Shown here piece by piece: positions 43,221-52,995 of a DNA stretch of 64,000 nt (its first letter is position 1; the number at the start of each line of letters is the position of its first letter). The DNA is taken from positions 62,001-126,000 of the forward strand of contig CAXHZN010000003.1 in NCBI GenBank assembly GCA_964022365.1, given 5' to 3'. A program made the position numbers and the translations under genes. The notes beneath the pieces are model-generated. The model was not told where the DNA came from and ran no database searches. It saw only the letters and a program-made list of their open reading frames with translations. The DNA comes from CAJXJP01 sp964022365. GTDB lineage: Bacteria; Patescibacteriota; Gracilibacteria; BD1-5; UBA6164.

Positions 43221-45317
43221 TTAAACAACCGTTTTATATTTTGATATATTTGGTTTAAGTATTAATTCTTCAATATTATTACGTGATACATATTTACCTG
43301 CAATAGTTATTCAATTTCTTCCATTTTTCTTCGAATTATATAATGCTTCGTCTACTTCTTTTGCACATTTAGAACTAAATTCTGGTATATTATTTGCACT
43401 ATATCATCATTTATTAACAATATTACAAGCTCATACACTCATAGTAATTTTTTCTTCACTAAAACTTTTGAATATTTGTCTTTGTCTTAATATATTTGAT
43501 AATTTAAATTCTATTGCATTGAGAATTTTTTCTCAAAATACAAATGCATCTTCTTGAGTATTACATTCACATAATATCATAAATTCTTCTCAACCAACTC
43601 TATAAAATCTATCTGTAGCTCTAATTTCTGAAGTAATAACATTTGCAAATTCTTTTAATACAATGTCTCATCAATCATGCCCATATTTATCATTAATAGT
43701 TTTAAAGAAATCTATATCAAGTGAAAATATCCATTTATTAGATGATTCTAAATTATCTTCATTTGTATTTCTTATAACATTAATTAAATCAATAGTAAAA
43801 TCTCTATCAAATTGTAATCTATTAGATAATCAAGTTAATGGATCTGTAACACTTAAGCTTTCCATTAATTTTAACATGTTTTTATTATCTGTTGCTATTT
43901 CCAATAATACATCTCAAAAACAAAGTGCTCAAGTTTGATAATAAAATCATTCTCCTGTTATTTTTTTTGTTTCAATAATATTATTGATTTGATTTTGAAA
44001 AACTTGTACTTTTTTTTCATCTTTAAAAGTAACAAAATGTACTATTGAACTTATAACTAAGAATAATTCTCAAATAGCATGATGGTCATTTTCAAGATTT
44101 ACTAAAAAGTCATCAAATATTGCATCAACTACAAACATTACTCAATCAATATTTTCAACTGCCATTTTTGGGTTTGTATTTCTAATTCAAACCATTCATA
44201 CTGATTGTAATAGATTAATTTTATCTGAAATTTCTATTACTCTGTCGTCTCAATTATCATAACCAGCTACTTGAGTATAAGAATGTAATAAAACAATTAT
44301 AGCTTTTTGTTGATCTTTATATGTATCATCGATATTAAAGTGTTTTTTATCGTTTTGACAATCTACATTATAAAAAGTCCTTTCTTGAAATTTTAAATAT
44401 AGTAAATCTAAATACGTATCTAGAAAAACATAATTTCTCTCAAATTTATCCTGAGACAACTCTAACATTCCTGATACTTTTTGATTTTCTTGAGCTGATT
44501 TGAAAAAATTACCTACATCTTTTAGTTTATTTTTTTCGATTTGATATATTTCCTTTACTTCTGCTTTTGATTGGTAAGGATCGGTTGAAAATCAAGAAAA
44601 AAGTGTAGTTTCGCAATATGTTACAAGATTTATAATGTAATCATTATATCACTTAATATCTTCGATTGTTGATTCTTCAAGTCCTTCTAAATTTAACATC
44701 AATGCATTTAATTTAAAATCACATAATTTTTCAATTTTTTGTAATTCTAATTTTATTGATGATTTTTTTATTGGATCCATAGAACAAATAAAAAACAATT
44801 CTATTCAAATAATTACTACTTGAATTATATCTAATAAATGTTTAAATATTTCTTGAGAATCAGTGTCAATAACATTTATTTTATCCTCAATTAATTTTGA
44901 AATACATTCATAATTTCAAGTAAGTACAGCGACTTTTAATTTTGTAATACTTTGAATTGAATCTAATGATTTTTGTAAATTAAAACAATTAAATAGAGTT
45001 AATAAATTTTCTACACTTTTATCGTTAAGATTTTTACTAGAACAGGTATCTAAAGTAAGATTTAATCTTTGCTTATATAATTCAAAGTCATTAAAACATT
45101 CACGTGACAACATTTCCCACGAAAAAGGTTCTGATTTTTTTCCAAGATTAAAAACATCTCAAAGTAAGTCTTTAGATGCTTTTAAGTTATCATTTCCATC
45201 AATCATTTTTAAATAATTAACAGATGATGGTATATCACTCCCTCAATTATTATTACCTGAAGCCACGTAAATAAATATATAAATTAAAATTCTCCTTCAA
45301 TTTAGATATTTATACAT
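43221..45317 (-). CDS. GGDEF-domain protein (predicted diguanylate cyclase)
   Basis: The 698-residue product would make cyclic di-GMP from two GTP. The C-terminal domain (about residues 500-690) has SVTDPLTGLSNRLQFDRD, LDIDFFKTINDKYGHDGGD and the active-site loop RVGGEEFMILCE. The second Gly of GGEEF is UGA, and several others nearby too. No inhibitory RxxD site stands just before GGEEF in the sequence (RFYRVGG). The first 480 residues are mostly helical, with no sensor family that I recognise. I chose the ATG at 45317, in frame through a UGA and with the short hydrophobic stretch ILIYIFIYVAS; a GTG at 45266 is the alternative. Cyclic di-GMP targets such as PilZ or EAL are not in this window. 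Confidence 0.9.
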
Positions 45318-45371
45318 TATTTGAAAAATAAATCAATAAGAAATAGAAAAATTTTTATTGATTTATTTTTA

Positions 45372-45575
45372 TTAGTTTGAAAAGTTTAAAACTTTTGCCG
45401 TTGCATTTTTTGTATTTTGTGTTTGCTTATGGACTATTTGATTAGTTTTAAAATTTTGAAAATTAACAATATTACCTACTTGTTCTTTAGTTTCTGTAGT
45501 TTGATTAGAAAATGCACTAAAAGCTTTGCTTATTAGTCAATCACAATCAACTCATCTACGCATTACATTTGCCAT
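45372..45575 (-). CDS. Small protein upstream of the GGDEF gene
   Basis: A 67-residue frame from ATG 45575 to TAA, with two UGA-Gly codons (MRRGVDCDGLISKAF). The rest is rich in Asn, Thr, Gln and Lys. It has no signal peptide or membrane helix. It lies 54 bases before the GGDEF gene on the same strand and could be co-transcribed. I do not recognise it. The recoded UGAs inside the N-terminus speak weakly for a real gene. Confidence 0.5.
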
Positions 45576-45693
45576 AATTTTTATTTATTATTAAGTAACA
45601 AAATAATTTTACCACACATTTTTAAGATTTGTCAAAAAAAAGTCTGAAAAAATTATAAAAAAAATATTTTTTGTGATTTATAAATAATTTTTA

Positions 45694-45721
45694 TTGACGC
45701 AGTAAGCAAAAATCGTATAAT
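45694..45721 (+). promoter_or_regulatory. Sigma-70 type promoter of pheS
   Basis: TTGACG (45694-45699) and TATAAT (45716-45721) are separated by 16 bases, 36 bases before the pheS ATG. Confidence 0.75.
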
Positions 45722-45757
45722 ATGAAAAATTAATTTTTTAATGTAAAAGCAAGACAA

Positions 45758-46825
45758 ATGCAAAATAAGTTACAAGAACTCAAAGAATTATTTATTTGAG
45801 AATTAGAAACAACATCATCTCAAGAAAATCTTGAAATTTTAGAAAAAGATTTTCTTGGTAAAACTGGGAAATTAAAAGAAATATTAAAATGAATTAAAGA
45901 TTTATCTCCAGAAGAAAAAAAAGTTATTTGACCAGAAGCGAATAAATTAAAAGTATTTATTGAAACAGGGATTTCTGAAAAATCAAAAAAACTAGAAGAA
46001 GAAAGATTTGAAAAAATGGAAGAAGAACAAAAAATTGATGTAACACTCCAATTTCCTTCAAAACAAAAAGGTCATATGCATCCTATTTCAATCACTTCAA
46101 ATCTCTTAGAAGAAATATTTATTTCTCTTGGATTTAAAATTGAAGATGGTCCTCAGGTAGAAGTAGAAGAATTTAATTTTGATAAATTAAATATTCCTGA
46201 TAATCATCCTGCTCGTGACGTTTGGGATACATTTTGGGTGAGTGATGAAATAAATAAAGATAAAGAACCTGGGAATAAAAATTTACTCAGAACTCATACT
46301 TCTCCAGTTCAAGTCAGAACTATGTTAAAATGAGAACTTCCAATAAAAATAGTCGTACCTGGGAGAGTATTTAGATACGAACAAGAAGATGCAAGACATA
46401 CTTGTAATTTTTACCAATTAGAAGGGTTAGTAGTTGGAGAAAAAGTAACATTTTGAGATCTCAAAGGAACTCTTGAAACCGTTATGAAAAAATTACTTTG
46501 AGATAAAACTGAGTTGAGATTTAGACCAAGTATTTTTCCATTTACTGAACCAAGTGCGGAAATAGACGTTTCATGTCAAATTTGTCAATGAACTGGTCAA
46601 GTAAAAGGAAAAAAATGTTCAATGTGTTCAGCAACAGGTTGGGTAGAATTACTCGGTGCTGGAATGGTTCATCCAAAAGTTTTAACTGACTGTGGAGTTG
46701 ATCCAGAAAAATATTCTGGTTTTGCATTTGGAATGTGAATCGACAGAATTGCAGCTCAAAGATTTGGTGTTTCTTCAAGTAGAATGTTTTATCAATCAAA
46801 ATTAAAATTAAACGAACAATTTTAA
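45758..46825 (+). CDS. pheS: Phenylalanine--tRNA ligase alpha subunit
   Basis: PheS is the catalytic subunit of the (alpha-beta)2 class II enzyme. The 355-residue product has an N-terminal coiled coil (residues 1-85), then HPISITSNLLEEIFISLGFK, motif 2 region GRVFRYEQEDARHTCNFYQL, and motif 3 KYSGFAFGMGIDRIAAQRFG. A zinc-ribbon-like insert, CQICQGTGQVKGKKCSMC, lies before GWVELLGAGMVHP, as in many bacterial PheS. Glycines in GELPIKI and GMGIDR include UGA. pheT does not follow here, unlike the common pheST operon; it must lie elsewhere. Confidence 0.97.
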
Positions 46826-46826
46826 A

Positions 46827-46863
46827 TAAAAAACTAAAAGATAATTTCTTTTAGTTTTTTTAT
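46827..46863 (+). terminator. Terminator after pheS
   Basis: AAAAACTAAAAGA pairs with TCTTTTAGTTTTTT, followed by more T. Confidence 0.85.
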
Positions 46864-46926
46864 TTTTCTCTTGCCAAAAAACAAGTTCAAAATATAGTAA
46901 GAGTAATACTTTTTTATACAAAATAA

Positions 46927-47646
46927 ATGCAAATAATACTTAAGAATATTTTTCAAGAAATTCAGATATTTTCACGTGAAAATTGGTGGATATTTCCTAT
47001 CTTTATTTTTGCAATGAGTTTAATATATTATACTCAAACATGAAGTCTTTGAGAAATTGCAGTATTATTTTTTCTCAATTTTCTATGAAATGTTTTTGTA
47101 ATGATAATGCAGAAAAATTATACTCACGATGAATTTCAGATAGGTTCAATATTTCATGTTTTATTAACAATAATATTTTGATCTCTCTCTGTATACTGAT
47201 TAATCAATAGTGGTGAATCTCAGTATTTACTTTGGCAAGTAATGTATGTGCTTGCAGCAGCAAAAGCATTTATTTTTTATAATTTTCATAAAGATATACG
47301 TATATTTACAGGAAAAACATTTCTTATAATTAATATTATATTATTTATTTTATTTTTATACTTTTTTGAATTTTTTAATAATAATACTATATCTGCTCAA
47401 TATTATGCAGTTATTCAAGGATTATGATTTGCATTAGTTACTTCTGGTTTAGTAAGTTTACATGATACATTTCGTTATTATATGAGTTATATCTGAGCAA
47501 GTTTTATCACTATTTGATCACTATTAGCAGTTATAAGTAGTTATATAGCATGATCAGTTGATGGAGTCGCTCTTTGATACTTTTTGCTAACACTTGTAGT
47601 AGTTATATATTACACAAAATTACTTCCAAAATACCTTAAAAAATAA
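46927..47646 (+). CDS. Integral membrane protein of unknown function
   Basis: The 239-residue product has about six to seven predicted helices. They include WWIFPIFIFAMSLIYYTQTG, IFHVLLTIIFGSLSVYGLIN and ITIGSLLAVISSYIAGSVDG. There is no signal peptide and no motif that I can link to a family. Glycines are often UGA. It begins 102 bases after pheS, behind a terminator, and ends six bases before the WecA/MraY-type gene, so it may belong to an envelope operon that includes the following pilin and fmt genes. Confidence 0.7.
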
Positions 47647-47651
47647 AATTT

Positions 47652-48740
47652 ATGTTTTTCTATTTTATACTATTTATCTTGTCTATTATAACTTCATATT
47701 GAGTGATTAAACTTTTTATGAAGCTGTTTTACAAGTTTGACATTTTAGACAATCCTCAAAAATACTGATTCAAAAGAGATCCTATTCCATATAGTATGGG
47801 AGTAGTGTTTTTTATTAGTTTTTTTCTTTTGAGTTTACTGAGTGTACAACTTTGATATTTAGAATATAGTTTTAAAATATGACTTATTTGGGTATTTTGA
47901 TTTTTTATAACTTCTATTAGTTTTTTAGATGATAGACTCGACGTAAGTCCAAAAATACGTTTATTTTTTCAAATAATTATCTGAGCTATTATTTGAATAA
48001 CATCTATAAAAATTTGATATATTAGTAATATATTTTGATGAATTATAAATTTAGAAACATTTTTTGTAGAAATAATGAATCTAAAAATATATATTATTCC
48101 TCTGATTTTTACTATTTTATGGTATGTTTTTGTATTTAATGCACTCAATTGGACAGATGGAATTCAGTGAAATACTTCAGGAATCAGTATTATTTCATTT
48201 TTTATATTATTTTTACTCTGACTGATTTTATACTTTAGAGATCAATATCTTTGAGGAATTCAAAATGCAGAATTTGTGATGAATATTTCTATTATTTTAG
48301 TATGAATTTTAATTCCATTTTGGTATTTTGATTTTCATAAAAAAATATTGATGTGAGATAGCTGAACGATGTTTTTATGATTTATGTTAGCTACTCTGGC
48401 TATTATTGCTGGCTGAAAAATAGCAACGGTATTAGTTGTTTTTGGTATTTATACCGTTGATGCATTTTATGTTTTAATCCGTAGATTATTAAATGGAAAA
48501 AGTCCACTTAAATGAGATTTTACACATTTACATCACAGATTATTAAATATTTGATTAAACAAAAAACAAGTTTTATATCTCATTTATTCTTTATCTGTAT
48601 TTTTTTGATTAACCGCGTTATTTCTCAATACAACTGGAAAAATAATAGTATTTTGAATAATAGTTGTAGTTGTTATATTTATCAATAAAATAGTAGAAGC
48701 CGTTTTACGTAAACATAAAAAATATATTCAAAAAAAATAA
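47652..48740 (+). CDS. Polyprenyl-phosphate glycosyl-1-phosphate transferase (WecA/MraY type)
   Basis: Enzymes of this type move a sugar-1-phosphate from a UDP-sugar to undecaprenyl phosphate at the membrane, the first step for wall polymers or peptidoglycan. The 362-residue product has about ten helices and the motifs FLDDRLDVSPKIRLFFQIII (DDxxD-like site), NALNWTDGIQG (N-x-x-N-x-x-D-G-x-x-G), MGDSGTMFLGF and FTHLHHRLLN (the HxxHR-like loop). That loop fits WecA/TagO better than MraY. It lies in a cluster with a pilin-like gene and fmt. Together with GT4 and the ligase-like gene at 7925-10550 it could build a lipid-linked surface glycan. Confidence 0.9.
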
Positions 48741-48742
48741 TT

Positions 48743-49411
48743 ATGTATAAAAATAAAAAATGATTTAGTTTTATAGAAATAATAATTGTCTGCTCAATTT
48801 TGAGCATAACAGCAGTTAGTTGATCGTATTATTTTAATAATTTTCTTCAAAAACAGGAAGTAAATATATATACAAATAATTTAGAGCAACACATCACAAA
48901 ATTGGATAATTTAGTAAAAAATAATGAAATATATGATTATCAAATGCAATTATTTGATTGATATATTTCTGTACTCAAAAATACTTCGTGAACTCAGAAA
49001 TATTTACAATTTACAGAAACTCAAAATGGATGAAATTATTCTATAGAAAATGGTTTACCAGAAGATATAATTAACTATAAACTCTATAAATGAATCAAAA
49101 AGATTGAAGATTGAAATATATCTTGAGATTCTATTATTACTGTAGAAAAATGAAATAATTATATTCTAGAAGCTCAAATAGAAAATCAGAATATTAACTC
49201 AGCTGAAATATTTATTTTTGATGACAATAATCAGCTAGAAATTTATACTATTGTCGACAATAATGATAATGGAGTAAATTCCCTTTTAATAGAGAATTAC
49301 TGAGGAAATAAGATATATAAAAATAATTCTAATTGAGACATATTAGACACACCAATCGAAATCACTTTTGATTTACATGGATATGAAAATACTTTAATAA
49401 TAGAAGAATAA
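48743..49411 (+). CDS. Type IV pilin-like protein (prepilin)
   Basis: The 222-residue product starts MYKNKKGFSFIEIIIVCSIL, a class III leader: basic residues, the cleaved Gly, Phe at +1 and Glu at +5, then a hydrophobic helix. The Gly before the cleavage site is UGA, so the standard code would miss the gene. The remaining about 190 residues are polar with a possible beta-rich, acidic domain containing DNNDNGVNS. No disulphide pair is visible. It may be a minor pilin or pseudopilin for a type IV pilus or competence system; comEC lies at 58438. Gaps to neighbours are only 2 and 4 bases, so it is in an operon with the glycosyl-phosphate transferase and fmt. Confidence 0.88.
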
Positions 49412-49415
49412 AAAC

Positions 49416-50372
49416 ATGAAAATAGCATTTTTTTGAACCGGTGAATTTAGTAAAAATATTCTCCAATGAATTTTAAATGAAAATGTTGATGTACAACTTG
49501 TAGTGAGTCAACCGGATAAACCAGTAGGAAGAAAAAAAATTATTACTCCAACAGCAGTAAAACTCTTAGCTCAAGAAAAAAATATAAATATACTCCAACC
49601 AGAAAAATTAAGAAATAATGAAGATTTTTTCTCTACTTTGAGAAATTTAGAGTTAGATTTTATAGTCGTAGTTGCCTACGGAAAAATAGTTCCAAGTGAA
49701 GTTTTAGAAGCTCCAAAATATGGTTGTATAAATATTCACGGTTCGATTTTACCAGCCTATAGATGAGCTTCTCCAATACAAGAAGCTGTAAAAAATTGAG
49801 ATGACCAAACAGGAGTAACTATTATGTATATGTCAGAAGGTATGGACGAGTGAGATATATTGGATATTCATAAGGTTGATATTCTCAGAGACGATACAAC
49901 AGCTGATATCTTTCAAAAGTTTGAAAATATTTGAGCAAAAACTCTCATCCAAACACTTCAAAAAGTCATTTCAGGTGAAATAACAGGAAAAAAACAAGAT
50001 GATTCAAAAGCAACATACTGTTCAAAAATTGAAAAATCTGATGGAGAAATAGATTTTTGAAAATCTGCAAAAGAGATTTATAATACTTTCAAAGCCTATA
50101 AAGTTTGGCCTGGAATTTTTTCTTATTACAATGGAAAAAAATTTACCATTGAAGCATGTGACTTTTTAGAAGAAGATATTATGTTAGATGATGACTTTGG
50201 ACTTTGAGATGTAATTGAGTACGAAAATCATTGAAAAACACAAATTTGAGTTATTTGTCAACACGGAATTTTATTAATTCAACAAATAAAACTTGAATGA
50301 AAAAAATCTATGGATATAAATAGTTTCATAAATGGGAACAAAGAATTTTTAGAATATAGCTTTGCTCAATAA
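49416..50372 (+). CDS. fmt: Methionyl-tRNA formyltransferase
   Basis: This enzyme formylates initiator Met-tRNA using 10-formyl-tetrahydrofolate. The 318-residue product begins MKIAFFGTGEFSKNILQGIL, and has NIHGSILPAYRGASPIQEAV, the active-site H-G-S-x-L-P-x-Y-R-G-x-x-P-I motif with catalytic Asn and His, then GVTIMYMSEGMDEGDIL. The Asp of the catalytic triad is the D in MDEGDIL. The C-terminal domain is short, with TFKAYKVWPGIFSYYNGKKF. Several conserved Gly are UGA. Peptide deformylase, its partner, is at 32352. Confidence 0.97.
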
Positions 50373-50395
50373 TTTATTATTTCACTTTCTATACA

Positions 50396-51157
50396 ATGTT
50401 AAATATTGCATTTAATACTTTTAGAGAAATCGTAAGAAACAAATTTTTATATATGATTTTGTTTTTTGGATTTTTATTTATAATTTTTTCTCTTGTTTTA
50501 GGACAATTAACACTTTGAGAAGACAATAAAATAATTGTCGACTTTGGATTGTCTATGATTGAAATATTTTGATTAATAGGAGTTTTATTCGTCTGAAGTC
50601 AGCTCTTATTTAAAGAAGTTGATGGGAAAACAATTTTTCTGATTTTATCAAAACCAATTGGGAGGTATGAATTTATTCTATGAAAATTTTTAGGATTTTC
50701 AGCAACAATTGCTGTAATTGTTTTTTTCCAATCAGTATTATTTTTATGAGTACTATTATTAAAATCAATAGATATTGATCATTTAATAATTATGAGTTTA
50801 ATATTCACATTTTTAAAATTAGAAATATTACTTGCTCTTGTATTTTTCTTTTCAACATTCATATCAAATATTCTCACAGTATTAGTTTCAATGATGATAT
50901 ATTTTGCATCTCATAGTTTATCTCATGTTGTTGATATGGCTATTTCAACAAAAAATACAGCCCTTTTATATATCACTCGTGGGTTAGAACTTATTTTTCC
51001 ACCAATGCAAGCCTTAAATATAAAAGATGTTATTGGAAGTTTTACAAATTATTGAACACTCTATTTTGTACAAAATACAATATATGCAATAGTGTATATT
51101 ACAGTTATTATGGTATTAAGCGTCTTGATTTTTAATAGAAAAAAATTCGAAACATAG
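50396..51157 (+). CDS. ABC-2 type transporter permease
   Basis: The 253-residue product has about six helices: it begins NIAFNTFREIVRNKFLYMIL and continues LFFGFLFIIFSLVLGQLTLG, a typical start of ABC-2 permeases, where an amphipathic N-terminal helix is followed by a membrane helix. The segment SQLLFKEVDGKTIFLILSKP is the common coupling-loop element of this family. No ATPase lies next to it, so its partner must be encoded elsewhere. The substrate could be a drug, lipid or glycan. The stop is TAG, one base before the prmC ATG. Confidence 0.82.
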
Positions 51158-51158
51158 T

Positions 51159-52007
51159 ATGAAAAAACAAGAAATTTATTCTCTACTTTCATCATGATTT
51201 GATAATTATCAAATCTCCGAAATATTATTACAACACACTGGTTTGAGTAAAAACCAGTTGTTTTTTTGTGAAAATATAGAAAATTTTTCTAAGTGAGATA
51301 TTAAAAAATATTTAGACTTACAAAAATTATGAACTCCATTTGAGTACATAATACAAAAAGCAGAATTTTATTGATATGAATTTTTTGTTGATTCAAGAGT
51401 GTTAATCCCAAGAAATGATACAGAAATAATGGTTGATAGTGTTTTAGAATACTTTAATAAAGGTGAAAAATTAGGACCGGTCTTAATTGATGTTTGAACT
51501 TGAAGTTCTTGTATTCCAATTTCAATACTAAAAAACTCAAAAGATTTCTCTGATTGTTTTGTGATAGATATTTCTCAAAAAGCTCTCGAAGTAAGCAAAA
51601 TAAATATTCAAAAACATAATTTAGAAAATAAAATTTCTCAATTTCATGGGAGTTTATTAGAACCTTTATTATCTAAAGATTTTAATAAAAAAGATATTAT
51701 AATTACAGCAAATTTACCATATATAAAAGATGGTGATTTTGAAAATATGTCTCCTGAAACAGTAAAATTTGAACCTGATAGTGCCTTGTATTGAGGACCA
51801 GTCACGTGATTTGAACTCTATGAAACTCTTATCAAGCAAGCCGTGAATGTAAAAAAATCTCAAAATATTTATTCTATAGAATTATTTATTGAAATTTGAT
51901 TCGATCAAAAACAATACGCACAAAAATATTTAGAAAATATTAAAAAAGAATATCTTATACATTATGATAATTCTCAGATTGCTCGTTGTATACAAATAAG
52001 CATATAA
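51159..52007 (+). CDS. prmC: Peptide chain release factor methyltransferase
   Basis: PrmC methylates the Gln of the GGQ motif in release factors. The 282-residue product has an N-terminal helical domain (residues 1-75), PFEYIIQKAEFYGYEFFVDS, RVLIPRNDTEIMV, the AdoMet site LIDVGTGSSCIPISIL and NLPYI, the family's N-P/L-P-Y motif with UGA in the GTG-S-S-x stretch. Because UGA is sense here, RF2 should be missing, which would leave RF1 as the main substrate. It lies one base after the ABC permease and is followed by a hypothetical gene. Confidence 0.95.
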
Positions 52008-52066
52008 AAATTTTTTTATTCGTAAAAAAATGTTATACTGATTTTAAATATTATTAATTGTTACTT

Positions 52067-52717
52067 ATGGATTTAGATACTTTTACGCCTTCAGAGTCAC
52101 CTGAATCGTCTTCAAATTCTGCTGAAGTATCAGAAAAGATACAGGAATCAATAAAAAGATGAGCTGCATGAATCAAAAGAACAAAAAAGGACGAACAAAA
52201 AGCCAAAAGAAATGATATTCTTTTAGCTGGTTTTTTAGTAAAAATTATTATAGATAAAAAATATGATTTTGTATTAGATTCTTTATTTTCTTGTTTAAAT
52301 AAAGGTTTTTGATCAAATATTTTATTATGAATAATATCTTTAACCAATGAAGATATTTCAGAAAAAATTAGATTATTTTCTGGAAAAGAATTTAAAAAAT
52401 ATACTTTTAAATACAACCAACCCACTGATTTTGACGATTCTCATGTAGATATTTCTGTGAAAAATAGGATAAACACTTGGGTAGAAGATATTTGTGATAT
52501 AGTTTCAATCGATTATTCAAATATTCAAATAACAGAACTGAAAACTCATTTTATAACTCACAATGCAGAAATATCTCTATTCACTCAAAAGGTTTTTACT
52601 TTTTTCTTACAACAATCAAATATAACAATTTCAGAAACTCAGGCAGAATCTATTACTGAATTTATTTTATCTGAAGTAGAAAAAGCCATAGATCACATTC
52701 AAATTGAAGAAGTATAA
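52067..52717 (+). CDS. Hypothetical soluble protein
   Basis: The 216-residue protein has no signal peptide or membrane helix. It starts MDLDTFTPSESPESSSNSAE, a Ser/Glu-rich stretch, then a basic patch (KRGAAGIKRTKKDEQKAKRN), and a mainly helical rest ending EKAIDHIQIEEV. I do not recognise a family. It has a strong terminator after it and sits between prmC and fusA, so it may be co-transcribed with prmC. Glycines early in the gene are UGA, which shows it is translated in the recoded code. Confidence 0.65.
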
Positions 52718-52747
52718 AAGCTCAGAAAATATTTTTCTGAGCTTTTT
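52716..52747 (+). terminator. Terminator upstream of fusA
   Basis: AAAAGCTCAGAAAA pairs with TTTTTCTGAGCTTTTT. It ends the prmC-hypothetical transcript. Confidence 0.88.
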
Positions 52748-52865
52748 ATTTATTTATTTATTTATTAACTTGTAAAATAATTAAAGATTTAAGCAAAATT
52801 TTAAAATAATTTATAAGCTATTTTTTTTTATAAAAAATAACTCCATTTAGCACCTGTAAAAATAT

Positions 52866-52893
52866 TTGACTTATCGGAAACAATGGGTACAAT
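52866..52893 (+). promoter_or_regulatory. Promoter of fusA (distal)
   Basis: TTGACT (52866-52871) and TACAAT (52888-52893) are separated by 16 bases, about 100 bases before the fusA ATG. Confidence 0.7.
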
Positions 52894-52937
52894 CCCGGCA
52901 CAACAAAAATAAATTGGAAAATATTTCTCGTAAATAC

Positions 52938-52966
52938 TTGACTATTTACAGATATTTTTGTTTATA
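52938..52966 (+). promoter_or_regulatory. Possible second promoter of fusA
   Basis: TTGACT (52938-52943) and TTTATA (52961-52966) are separated by 17 bases, close to the gene. It is weaker at -10 than the distal one. Confidence 0.5.
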
Positions 52967-52995
52967 AAAATATTTTTAAAATTTAATATTATTCT

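Noticed and set aside
52744..52770. TTTA tandem repeat downstream of the terminator
   Set aside because: Short and of low complexity in AT-rich DNA; no sign of function or CRISPR-like spacing.
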